A DNA stretch of 19,874 nucleotides, taken from positions 1 to 19,874 of the forward strand of contig JAWLEN010000041.1 in the NCBI GenBank assembly GCA_041686095.1, given 5' to 3'. The position numbers were made by a program, and so were the translations under genes. Below the pieces are notes generated by a model, which saw only the letters and a program-made list of their open reading frames with translations, had not been told where the DNA came from and searched no databases. Numbering within the stretch: position 1 is the first letter of the stretch; each line of letters begins with the position of its first letter. Source of the stretch: WJMT01 sp041686095 (GTDB lineage: Bacteria; Acidobacteriota; Aminicenantia; Aminicenantales; Aminicenantaceae). Positions 13,575 through 19,874 of this stretch are shown here, one piece after another.

Positions 13575-15407
13575 TCACTTCTTTATGACAGTTACTGATC
13601 TTTCGTCTCCTCTGTTCTCGACGATGATTCTATCATCGGATATATTAAAAGTCAATTTGTCCCCAGTAATCTCCCCCCTGTTTTTCTCTGTGAGAACAGG
13701 ATTTCCTGTCAGGACAATCTTATCCTCTTCAAAATCATAAACAGCTTCTTCACCTCTTCCTTCATACGTCCCTTTTTTAATAACGACAGAATTCCTTGCT
13801 GTTAAAACACTCATCTCTTTCTCATCCTCTTTCATTTGGATAGATATCAAATCAGCATCCATTTTGATATCTTTGATATTCATCGAACATTCCTGATGAA
13901 ATAAAATTTCATTTTTTTCAGGATCAAATTCCATCATCTTAGATGAAATTGATATTTCATCTTCTTTGTCTTCCTTGTTCTTATGATGAAATACAGTCTG
14001 AACACCATTATGGGCGCTTAATCCATCCCCTTCTTTTTTTATCATAAGCTCCTCTGTGTTTAGTCTTTCCTGCTCCTGCCATAACTTCACATTTCCATTA
14101 AAAACAAAACGGTCTTGTTCACCTAAATATCTCATTCTATCTGCTGAAATAAATACTGGCTGCAAACCAGAAAAAATCCCGATTCTCATTTTTTGGTTAT
14201 CAGAAGATTGAAAGACACCTTTTATTTCACCTATGGCATCCAAGTCGCTGCTTTTCATAAAGCTGCTTATCTCATCTGCTGAAATGTCATAATCATCAGA
14301 AGATATTTCAGCTCTCTGGGCATCATTCCCATATACGGTTAAAATCTCCTTCTTGTTATCAAGCAAAAATTCATTCCCTTTTATCTGTCTGGGACTCTCT
14401 GCTCTTCCCTCTTCAATCTGAACATCACCGAGACCTGAGAATCCAGTGATTTTGCCATCTCTGTTAAAAAAAATGACAAATTTTTCTGATCGGATCCAAT
14501 TGAAATTAAGGTCTGTTTGAGATGAATGAATCAGACAATCTCCTTTAGCCTCTATTCTTTCTGGTATATCAAGATATTTGATAAACCTGATAAACACTTC
14601 ATTGGCTTCAGTTTCATATTTTTGGCTCTTTGTTTTATTTTCCGAATCAGATTCCAAAAACAAAGTCCCTCTGACCTTTCCCTTTAACATCATAGATCTT
14701 AAAAACTCTTTTTTTGGAGGGAGATAAAATTCCAGTCTTTCTGTTCTTACTGTGTTCTTTCCGGACCTAAGCTTCACATTCCCCTTTACATAACCGTTTC
14801 CCCATTTATGAGTATAATACATTTCATCTCCATTCACATGAATGGACTTTGAAGTCTCTATGTCTTGAATCAACTCAAGCCGGACATTGTTTCGTATCTT
14901 TACCTCTTTTTCTGTTTCCCAGCACACCATATTTTGTCCTTGTCCTTTGATCCTTTCAGAGGAAAAAGACACTCCTTTATCTGTCTTGATCAGGTGATTT
15001 TTATTTTCATACTCAAGATAAGGAGATTCGATCACAAGATCCTTAAATTCTATTTTAGCACTTCCCAATAGAATAAACCTCTTTCCTTCTCTATCATGAA
15101 GAACCTCATCTCCATAAACAACCACATCTTCTCCTTCTGCCCGCTTTAGAAATTTTATCAAGACATCGCCCTCCATATGATAATAACCATCTTCTCCCAG
15201 ATATTGGCGGTCTGCTTTTGACTCGAGGATCAAACTTCCTTTTTCATCTTCTAAGTGGAGGACTTCTTCTCTTTTTTCGACTTTCTGCTCTTTCAATTCT
15301 TCATCAACAAGTGAAATTTTTGAATCTTTTTCTGACCTGGAAATAATATTTATTCCAATAACCACAATCACTAAAGCAAGAAAAAATAAAGTTAAATATC
15401 TCAACAT
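13575..15407 (-). CDS. Fused LptC-LptA lipopolysaccharide bridge protein
   Basis: A 610-residue protein starting at ATG 15407. Residues about 5-21 form an inner-membrane anchor (LTLFFLALVIVVIGINII). The next 200 or so residues resemble LptC (MEGDVLIKFLKRAEGEDVVV, SPYLEYENKNHLI). The rest is beta-rich OstA/LptA-like sequence, clearest at the end: GRGEEAVYDFEEDKIVLTGN then EITGDKLTFNISDDRIIVE. LptC and LptA are normally separate proteins of about 190 and 180 residues, so this one carries both and about 240 extra residues. By family knowledge it would carry LPS from LptB2FG across the periplasm. The frame stays open into the gap at 15441-15540, so a longer N-terminus cannot be ruled out, although the ATG sits naturally before the anchor helix. 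Confidence 0.8.
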   Translation of the reverse strand: MLRYLTLFFLALVIVVIGINIISRSEKDSKISLVDEELKEQKVEKREEVLHLEDEKGSLILESKADRQYLGEDGYYHMEGDVLIKFLKRAEGEDVVVYGDEVLHDREGKRFILLGSAKIEFKDLVIESPYLEYENKNHLIKTDKGVSFSSERIKGQGQNMVCWETEKEVKIRNNVRLELIQDIETSKSIHVNGDEMYYTHKWGNGYVKGNVKLRSGKNTVRTERLEFYLPPKKEFLRSMMLKGKVRGTLFLESDSENKTKSQKYETEANEVFIRFIKYLDIPERIEAKGDCLIHSSQTDLNFNWIRSEKFVIFFNRDGKITGFSGLGDVQIEEGRAESPRQIKGNEFLLDNKKEILTVYGNDAQRAEISSDDYDISADEISSFMKSSDLDAIGEIKGVFQSSDNQKMRIGIFSGLQPVFISADRMRYLGEQDRFVFNGNVKLWQEQERLNTEELMIKKEGDGLSAHNGVQTVFHHKNKEDKEDEISISSKMMEFDPEKNEILFHQECSMNIKDIKMDADLISIQMKEDEKEMSVLTARNSVVIKKGTYEGRGEEAVYDFEEDKIVLTGNPVLTEKNRGEITGDKLTFNISDDRIIVENRGDERSVTVIKK

Positions 15408-15440
15408 TATGACCGGCCTGATGTTTTTAAACTTTATTTT

Positions 15441-15540
15441 NNNNNNNNNNNNNNNNNNNNNNNNNNNNNNNNNNNNNNNNNNNNNNNNNNNNNNNNNNNN
15501 NNNNNNNNNNNNNNNNNNNNNNNNNNNNNNNNNNNNNNNN
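15441..15540. other. Assembly gap (100 N)
   Basis: Exactly 100 Ns between the start of lptC-lptA and recJ, most likely a placeholder of unknown length. The right flank (15541-15618) is very AT-rich and holds a hairpin-like repeat. An unassembled repeat, or even another gene, could lie here. Confidence 0.95.
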
Positions 15541-15551
15541 TTATAAAACAT

Positions 15552-15600
15552 TTATTTGAATTATAAATATAAGACCTTCACAGCTGTGCGATCCAAATAA
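15552..15600. repeat. Nested inverted repeat beside the recJ-lptC assembly gap
   Basis: TTATTTGAAT (15552-15561) is matched in reverse complement by ATCCAAATAA (15591-15600) with one mismatch. The perfect 10-bp palindrome CACAGCTGTG lies at 15579-15588 between them. It sits after the recJ stop on the minus strand. It could be a transcription stop hairpin, a regulator-binding palindrome or the edge of another repeat element. The sequence alone does not decide. Confidence 0.4.
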
Positions 15601-15618
15601 AATAACAAAAAAAAAGAA

Positions 15619-17319
15619 TTATCTTTCATTTGTTTTTATATCATGGAGAACAAGATTTAAACGCTTCTCTCCAAGATATTCTGCTCTGTTTAAGGAATAA
15701 ACAATATCAGCCCAATCCCCATTTTTTATCCAATCGGCCCAGTCTTTTCGGCCCCACCCCAGGGCTTCAAACATTCTTCCGTCTTTTTCCACAATAATTT
15801 TGCTGTGTTTTCCTTTGAGAACCTGGGGGCTGGATGCCACATTGACTTTTTCTGATAAAAAGAATGGTTTAGGGTTTCCCTTTCCATAAGGCTCAAGTCG
15901 ATCCATTTCTTCTAAAAAGGTGTTTGTTATGTCTTTAAAATCAATTTTTGCGTCTATCTGAATCTTTCTTTTAAGGTGGTCTTCATCAATTGTTAAGTCC
16001 GCATAATCGTTTATGTTCCTTCTGAACGCATCGAAATTTTCATAATCTATCTCACAACCTACAGCCAAAGGATGCCCTCCGTAATTGACGCAAAATTGAT
16101 GGCTGTTTTGGATACCCTTTATCAAAGAAAATTCTTTGATGCTTCTTCCTGAACCAAAAGCTCTTCCATCTTGGTAGGAAAAAAGCAGTACGGGTCGATA
16201 AAAAAGCTCCTTTAACCGAGAAGCCACAATACCTATGATTCCCCTGTGCCAATGTTCGCTTCCTAAAATCAATAATTTGTATTTTTTATCCAGATTGTTC
16301 TTTTCTATCTTTTCTACAGCCTGGTTAAAAATTTTTACTTCTGCTTTCTGTCTTAAGGAGTTCAGCTTATTCAAATGATCTGCTATCTCTTGGCTCTTTA
16401 CATTGTCCTTGACTCGAAAGAGATTTACAGAGAGATCGACTTTTCCCATTCTTCCTGCTGCATTCAACCTGGGAGCGATTCTAAAACCAACATCTCCAGT
16501 GGTTATGTCCCTATATCCAATTCCACAAACAGACAACAGATTCCTAAGCCCTTTGTTGGACACATCTTTCAAACTCTCTAGACCAAATTTTACAAAAATC
16601 CTGTTTTCGCCTCTTAACTTGACCACATCAGCAATGGTACCAATAGAGACCAGCTTTAAATAATGAGTTAGAACCGAATCTTTACTCCTTTTTTCCATAA
16701 GTGCTTGGATCAGCTTAAAAACCACTCCGATCCCTGCCAGGTTTTTGTCTGGATACCTTGAGTGGCTTAAGACAGGATTGAGAACCGCGACAGCCTTGGG
16801 GAGATCAGGACCCGGCTGATGATGATCTGTAATAATGACATCCACTCCATGGGATCTTGCTTTTTCTGTAAATTCAACAGCTTTAATTCCACAATCTACG
16901 CTGATAACTAAATCAATTTTGCGTTCCAGCACCATTTCCAAGTGCTTTGGTTTGATCCCGTATCCATCTTCTAATCTGTCCGGAATAAAATAATCAATGC
17001 AGCCTCCAAGAGATTCAATCGCTTTCATTAAAACCACGATGGAAAGAATTCCATCAACATCATAATCCCCAAACACAAGTATTTTTTCTTTATCTCGAAC
17101 AGCCTTTTCTACTCTTTGAACCGCTTCCTGCATTGATTCCATCTGATATGGATCGTGCAAATTCTTGATATCAGGAAATAGAAATTCGTGAGCTTCTTTT
17201 CTGGTCTTTATCCCCCGGTTAAAAAGAATCTGAGCTGTCCCTAACGATATCCCTAGTCCAGATGCAAGATGAGTGACCTTATCATTAGTCCCGGGCATCA
17301 ACCATATGTTTTCTTCCAT
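15619..17319 (-). CDS. recJ: RecJ, single-stranded-DNA-specific 5'-3' exonuclease
   Basis: Degrades ssDNA 5' to 3' in recombination and mismatch/base-excision repair; it is a Mn/Mg-dependent DHH phosphoesterase. About 566 residues, normal. Motif I is VFGDYDVDGILS (Asp cluster near 85-90), followed by VISVDCGIKAVEF and the DHH motif VIITDHHQPGPD (about 165-167). A DHHA1 domain has HRGIIGIVASRL and FGSGRSIKEFSL, and NYGGHPLAVGCEI includes the GGH motif. The C-terminal OB-like domain closes the protein. I chose ATG 17319, preceded by GGAG; ATG 17346 would add nine residues but lies inside the repeat end that also seems to hold the -35 box. First gene of the minus-strand block. Confidence 0.93.
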   Translation of the reverse strand: MEENIWLMPGTNDKVTHLASGLGISLGTAQILFNRGIKTRKEAHEFLFPDIKNLHDPYQMESMQEAVQRVEKAVRDKEKILVFGDYDVDGILSIVVLMKAIESLGGCIDYFIPDRLEDGYGIKPKHLEMVLERKIDLVISVDCGIKAVEFTEKARSHGVDVIITDHHQPGPDLPKAVAVLNPVLSHSRYPDKNLAGIGVVFKLIQALMEKRSKDSVLTHYLKLVSIGTIADVVKLRGENRIFVKFGLESLKDVSNKGLRNLLSVCGIGYRDITTGDVGFRIAPRLNAAGRMGKVDLSVNLFRVKDNVKSQEIADHLNKLNSLRQKAEVKIFNQAVEKIEKNNLDKKYKLLILGSEHWHRGIIGIVASRLKELFYRPVLLFSYQDGRAFGSGRSIKEFSLIKGIQNSHQFCVNYGGHPLAVGCEIDYENFDAFRRNINDYADLTIDEDHLKRKIQIDAKIDFKDITNTFLEEMDRLEPYGKGNPKPFFLSEKVNVASSPQVLKGKHSKIIVEKDGRMFEALGWGRKDWADWIKNGDWADIVYSLNRAEYLGEKRLNLVLHDIKTNER

Positions 17320-17328
17320 TGACTCCAA

Positions 17329-17357
17329 ATTTAACACCTTAACCATTCACGAGTCAA
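17329..17357 (-). promoter_or_regulatory. Putative recJ promoter with -35 box in a repeat end
   Basis: Read on the minus strand, TTGACT (17357-17352) is followed by a 17-bp spacer and TTAAAT (17334-17329), 9 nt before the ATG at 17319. The -35 hexamer is part of the repeat-family left end (ATTCACGAGTCAA on the plus strand). If real, the transcript has almost no leader and the annotated ATG at 17346 would lie upstream of the transcript. Confidence 0.4.
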
Positions 17358-17707
17358 GATTACTGTAGATGCGAGGCGCAAGGCATGAAGGTGTGGTCCT
17401 CCACTACGAAATAGTTAATTGTGAATTAAAAACCTCAAATGAATAAATTGGGAATAAATCTAACAAGGAATATACATATCCTGAGCACAATGAAATTTGG
17501 GTGCTGCTGAAGCGACATTGAAGATTTAGCCTTCTGAGTGCTGTGTTTGAGGGAACTCAGCGAAGCTGAGCTGGGAGCATGTTTGACCCACGGACGGGGG
17601 GAGTTGCGCAGCAGCCGAAAACACAGTGCGAAGAATGGCGTTAAAAATCTGAACGGAGCACAAGCTGTATCCAAATTTCACCATATTTTATGAATGGTTC
17701 AGGTTAA
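17341..17707. repeat. Palindromic repeat element filling the recJ-ftsY intergenic region
   Basis: The ends AACCATTCA (17341-17349) and TGAATGGTT (17691-17699) are a perfect 9-bp inverted repeat. They belong to the motif family seen at 6117-6325 (ATTCACGAGTC left, TATGAAT...CAGGTTAA right). Inside is a nested foldback: TGAAATTTGG (17491-17500) with CCAAATTTCA (17671-17680), AGATTT (17522-17527) with AAATCT (17645-17650), CTGTGTTT (17541-17548) with AAACACAG (17619-17626), and a tight CTCAGC-GAA-GCTGAG hairpin at 17556-17570. No credible gene lies inside. It makes up nearly all of the 444 bp between recJ and ftsY. Confidence 0.65.
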
Positions 17708-17722
17708 CATGATCTCCACACA

Positions 17723-17751
17723 TTGACAATAATTCAGATGAAAAATATAAT
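17723..17751 (+). promoter_or_regulatory. Consensus sigma-70 promoter of ftsY
   Basis: TTGACA (17723-17728), a 17-bp spacer and TATAAT (17746-17751) form a perfect consensus promoter. Transcription would start near 17758, about 6 nt before the ftsY ATG at 17764, leaving no room for a Shine-Dalgarno. The same -35 to ATG distance (41 nt) is found at tolQ. Confidence 0.8.
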
Positions 17752-17763
17752 TCACTCTATACC

Positions 17764-18654
17764 ATGACTAAATTAAAAGAAAAACTTTTCCGTACCAGAA
17801 AAGCATTTAATGAAAAAATTAAGGACGTGCTCCAATCCTCCAAAAAAAGGGACGAAATACTGGAGGACTTTATGGAGGCTCTCCTTTTATCAGATGCAGG
17901 AATAAATACTTCTGAAAAAATCATTTCAACTGTGAAAGAAAAAACAAAAAAAGCTGATTCCTTTCCCATTATTAAACAAGCCATAGAGGAGGAAATAGAA
18001 AAGATCCTTTCCGCATTTCCTTTGGAATTAAACACAAGCCCTAACGGAACTGTTATTATGTTTGTAGGGACCAATGGCGGGGGCAAAACCACTTCCCTTG
18101 CTAAAACAGCCTATCACTTCAGCAAAAAGGGAGGAAAAGTGCTGATGGTGGCTGCGGATACATTCAGGGCCGCTGCCCAAGAACAGCTTTCCGAATGGGG
18201 GAAAAAATTAAATATTTCAGTAATAAAAGGCTCCTATGGAGCTGACCCAGCTGCTGTAACCTATGATGCCATTCAATCTTTTAAATCCAAAAAATACCAA
18301 GTGCTTCTCATAGATACAGCCGGACGCCTGCACACCAACATAAACCTGATGAATGAACTTGAAAAAATAAAAAAAATAATCTCCAGGGAAATTCAAGGAG
18401 CTCCTCATGAAGTCCTCCTGGTTCTGGATGCAAGTATAGGACAAAATGCCCTGCATCAGGCAAGGGAGTTCTCAAAATTTTCAGGACTGACCGGTATATT
18501 TTTATCCAAACTGGACGGGACCGCCAAAGGAGGGAGCGTGATAAGTATTGTGGATAAACTGGAACTTCCCATAAAGCTCATAGGTATAGGGGAAAAAGAA
18601 GATGACATGCTTGAGTTCTCTCCTCAAGAATTCACACAGGCTCTTTTATCATGA
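17764..18654 (+). CDS. ftsY: FtsY, signal recognition particle receptor GTPase
   Basis: Receptor for the signal recognition particle. It docks ribosome-nascent chain complexes at the membrane and resets by paired GTP hydrolysis with Ffh. It is 296 residues: a four-helix N domain (1-85) and G domain (95-296). G1 GTNGGGKTT lies at 102-110, DTFRAAA at 132-138, DTAGR at 184-188, SKLDGTAKGG (Ser instead of the usual Thr of TKLD) at 248-257, and GIGE near the end. The acidic A domain of E. coli FtsY is absent, as in many bacteria, so membrane contact probably relies on the N-terminal helix. A consensus promoter sits directly upstream with almost no leader. The stop overlaps the ribD start by 4 nt. 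Confidence 0.95.
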   Translation: MTKLKEKLFRTRKAFNEKIKDVLQSSKKRDEILEDFMEALLLSDAGINTSEKIISTVKEKTKKADSFPIIKQAIEEEIEKILSAFPLELNTSPNGTVIMFVGTNGGGKTTSLAKTAYHFSKKGGKVLMVAADTFRAAAQEQLSEWGKKLNISVIKGSYGADPAAVTYDAIQSFKSKKYQVLLIDTAGRLHTNINLMNELEKIKKIISREIQGAPHEVLLVLDASIGQNALHQAREFSKFSGLTGIFLSKLDGTAKGGSVISIVDKLELPIKLIGIGEKEDDMLEFSPQEFTQALLS

Positions 18655-19754
18655 GTGTCTATAAAGACATTTCCTATCTCCATATGTGCTATGCTCTTGC
18701 TGAAAAAGCCATTGGCTGGGCAAGCCCTAATCCATATGTGGGAGCTGTCATTGTAAAAAATGAGATGATTGTGGGCCACGGCTATCATGAAAAGCCCGGA
18801 AAACCCCATGCAGAAGCTGTAGCATTGAACAAGGCCGGTTCTAAAGCAAAAAACGCAACAGCTTATATAAATCTAGAACCCTGTGTGCATTGGGGAAGAA
18901 CCCCTCCTTGCATTGACAAAATACTCGAGTCTGAACTTCAAAGAGTGGTTATATCATCCATGGATCCCAATCCGCTGGTAAATGGAAAAGGGGTTGAAAA
19001 AATGAGAAAAGCAGGTATCAAGGTTTCTTTAGGCCTCCTTGAAGAAAAAAACAACCGCCTCAATGAAGCCTATTTTAAATACATCCAAACAAAAGTCCCT
19101 TTTGTCACTCTAAAGGCAGCTGTAAGCCTGGATGGAAAAACAGCCACAAAAACTTTTTCTTCCAAATGGATTTCCTCTCCTCAAACTAGAGAATATATGC
19201 ATCTCATAAGAGGAGAGCATGATGCTATCATGGTAGGAATAAACACCATACTGAAAGACGACCCTCAATTGACAGTGAGACACCCTGGTTGGCCTGGAAA
19301 AAAGATCATCAGGGTCATTCTAGACTCAAACCTGCGCATTCCCCTTAAATCAAAAATCCTCTCCACTTTATCAAAAGGAAATATACTTATCTTTACTCTG
19401 AAAAGATCTTCTTCCGAAAAAAAAGACATGTTAGAGAAACAAGGAGTCAAAGTCATCTCAACTCCTGAAAAGAACAATAAAGTGGACTTAAAAAAAGTTC
19501 TTGATTGGCTTGGAGAAAACCATATATCAAGCGTGCTGGTTGAAGGAGGCTCTTTTCTTCACACCCAAATACTTGAATCCAAAACAGCAGATAAAATTAT
19601 TCTATCCATCTCCCCAAAATTGGTGGGAGGTCAGCAGGCTCCCTGTTTTTTTCAAGGGAAAGGGATAGAGATCATGAGCGAATCCATGAAATTAAAAAAC
19701 ATAAAAACAATAAAAATTGGCAGTGATATCATTGCCCAAGGATATTTACATTGA
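18651..19754 (+). CDS. ribD: RibD, bifunctional riboflavin biosynthesis deaminase/reductase
   Basis: Carries out two steps of riboflavin synthesis: deamination of diaminohydroxyphosphoribosylaminopyrimidine, then NADPH reduction of the ribosyl side chain. It is 367 residues. The deaminase domain (1-145) has the zinc site: His53 and Glu55 in KPHAEAVAL, then Cys78 and Cys87 in EPCVHWGRTPPC. The reductase domain (146-367) begins VTLKAAVSLDGKTATKT, with WISSPQTREYMHLIR, DAIMVGINTILKDDP and VEGGSFLHTQ. Both active sites look complete. It overlaps the ftsY stop (ATGA), and ribE follows after 25 nt. No FMN riboswitch-like leader is evident in the short spaces here. Confidence 0.95.
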   Translation: MSVYKDISYLHMCYALAEKAIGWASPNPYVGAVIVKNEMIVGHGYHEKPGKPHAEAVALNKAGSKAKNATAYINLEPCVHWGRTPPCIDKILESELQRVVISSMDPNPLVNGKGVEKMRKAGIKVSLGLLEEKNNRLNEAYFKYIQTKVPFVTLKAAVSLDGKTATKTFSSKWISSPQTREYMHLIRGEHDAIMVGINTILKDDPQLTVRHPGWPGKKIIRVILDSNLRIPLKSKILSTLSKGNILIFTLKRSSSEKKDMLEKQGVKVISTPEKNNKVDLKKVLDWLGENHISSVLVEGGSFLHTQILESKTADKIILSISPKLVGGQQAPCFFQGKGIEIMSESMKLKNIKTIKIGSDIIAQGYLH

Positions 19755-19779
19755 TTATTCAGCATAGGTCAGGTTAATC
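19755..19779 (+). repeat. Half copy of the repeat-family right end before ribE
   Basis: The ribD-ribE spacer contains TATTCAGCATAGGTCAGGTTAA, written here in two parts: TATTCAGC (19757-19764) and ATAGGTCAGGTTAA (19765-19778). The last part matches the family end TATGAATRGTYCRGGTTAA in ATRGTYCRGGTTAA with about one gap. It may be a degenerate copy or a chance ribosome-binding site (AGGTCAGG). Confidence 0.3.
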
Positions 19780-19874
19780 ATGTTTACAGGAATCATAAAA
19801 AACACAGGCCGGTTTAGAGCTTACGCTTTAGGAAAACAAGAGATGACCATTCAAGCGCCAACCGTGGCTCCTGA
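19780..19874 (+). CDS. ribE: Riboflavin synthase alpha chain, N-terminal fragment
   Basis: The gene runs off the right edge; only about 31 residues are seen. It begins MFTGIIKNTGRF, the near-invariant MFTGI start of riboflavin synthase, which joins two 6,7-dimethyl-8-ribityllumazines into riboflavin and one pyrimidine product. The next residues (KQEMTIQAP) fit its first lumazine-binding beta-barrel. Position directly after ribD supports the call. The gene symbol is ribE in many genomes and ribC in E. coli. Confidence 0.9.
   Translation, partial: MFTGIIKNTGRFRAYALGKQEMTIQAPTVAP

Noticed and set aside
15405..15551. N-terminal extension of LptC-LptA across the N gap
   Set aside because: The frame is open only because Ns contain no stop; the ATG at 15407 starts directly before the membrane anchor.
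17435..17674. A 79-codon minus-strand open frame between recJ and ftsY
   Set aside because: It lies wholly inside the nested inverted repeats of the palindromic element, has low-complexity, Ser/Phe-rich composition and no family motif, so it is read as a chance frame.

Overview
The window is a roughly 40% GC fragment of a diderm (outer-membrane) bacterial chromosome. It was assembled as a scaffold and contains two 100-N placeholder gaps. Tol-Pal genes, an LPS-transport (Lpt) block, sigma-54, a regulatory phosphotransferase (PTS) set with HPr kinase, and a TonB/TolA-like protein rich in polyglycine together suggest an Acidobacteriota/Aminicenantes-like or Desulfobacterota-like lineage. No marker gene here fixes the phylum, so that placement is an inference. 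No rRNA, tRNA, CRISPR array or transposase gene was seen.

Region 1 (about 150-6093, plus strand) is an envelope operon: tolQ, tolR, a tolA/tonB-like gene, tolB, then pal, cpoB (ybgF), ssb and a stand-alone ManC-type cupin. Most junctions overlap by 1-11 nt. The exception is tolB-pal, where a 230-bp palindromic element flanked by perfect 9-bp direct repeats sits right after the tolB stop and pal has its own promoter.

Region 2 (6326-17319, minus strand) reads recJ, a fused lptC-lptA gene, lptB, rpoN, hpf, ptsN, hprK, rapZ, manX-type EIIA, ptsH and ptsI. It couples LPS export with sigma-54 and nitrogen/carbon PTS signalling. EI, HPr and two EIIA proteins are present, but no EIIB or EIIC permease, so the chain looks regulatory rather than transporting. 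HprK is short.

Region 3 (17764-end, plus strand) is ftsY, ribD and the start of ribE (riboflavin synthase), tightly packed.

The most unusual content is between the genes. A family of palindromic elements recurs at the boundaries of the three regions (upstream of tolQ, between the cupin and ptsI, between recJ and ftsY, and a half copy before ribE). Its ends carry ATTCACGAGTC on one side and TATGAATRGTYCRGGTTAA on the other, and at two sites the end appears to supply an outward-facing -35 box. One assembly gap lies inside a tandem array of this family. A second, unrelated foldback element lies between tolB and pal. The tolQ and ftsY promoters have identical geometry (TTGACA, 17-bp spacer, -10, then ATG 12 nt later) and predict nearly leaderless mRNAs.
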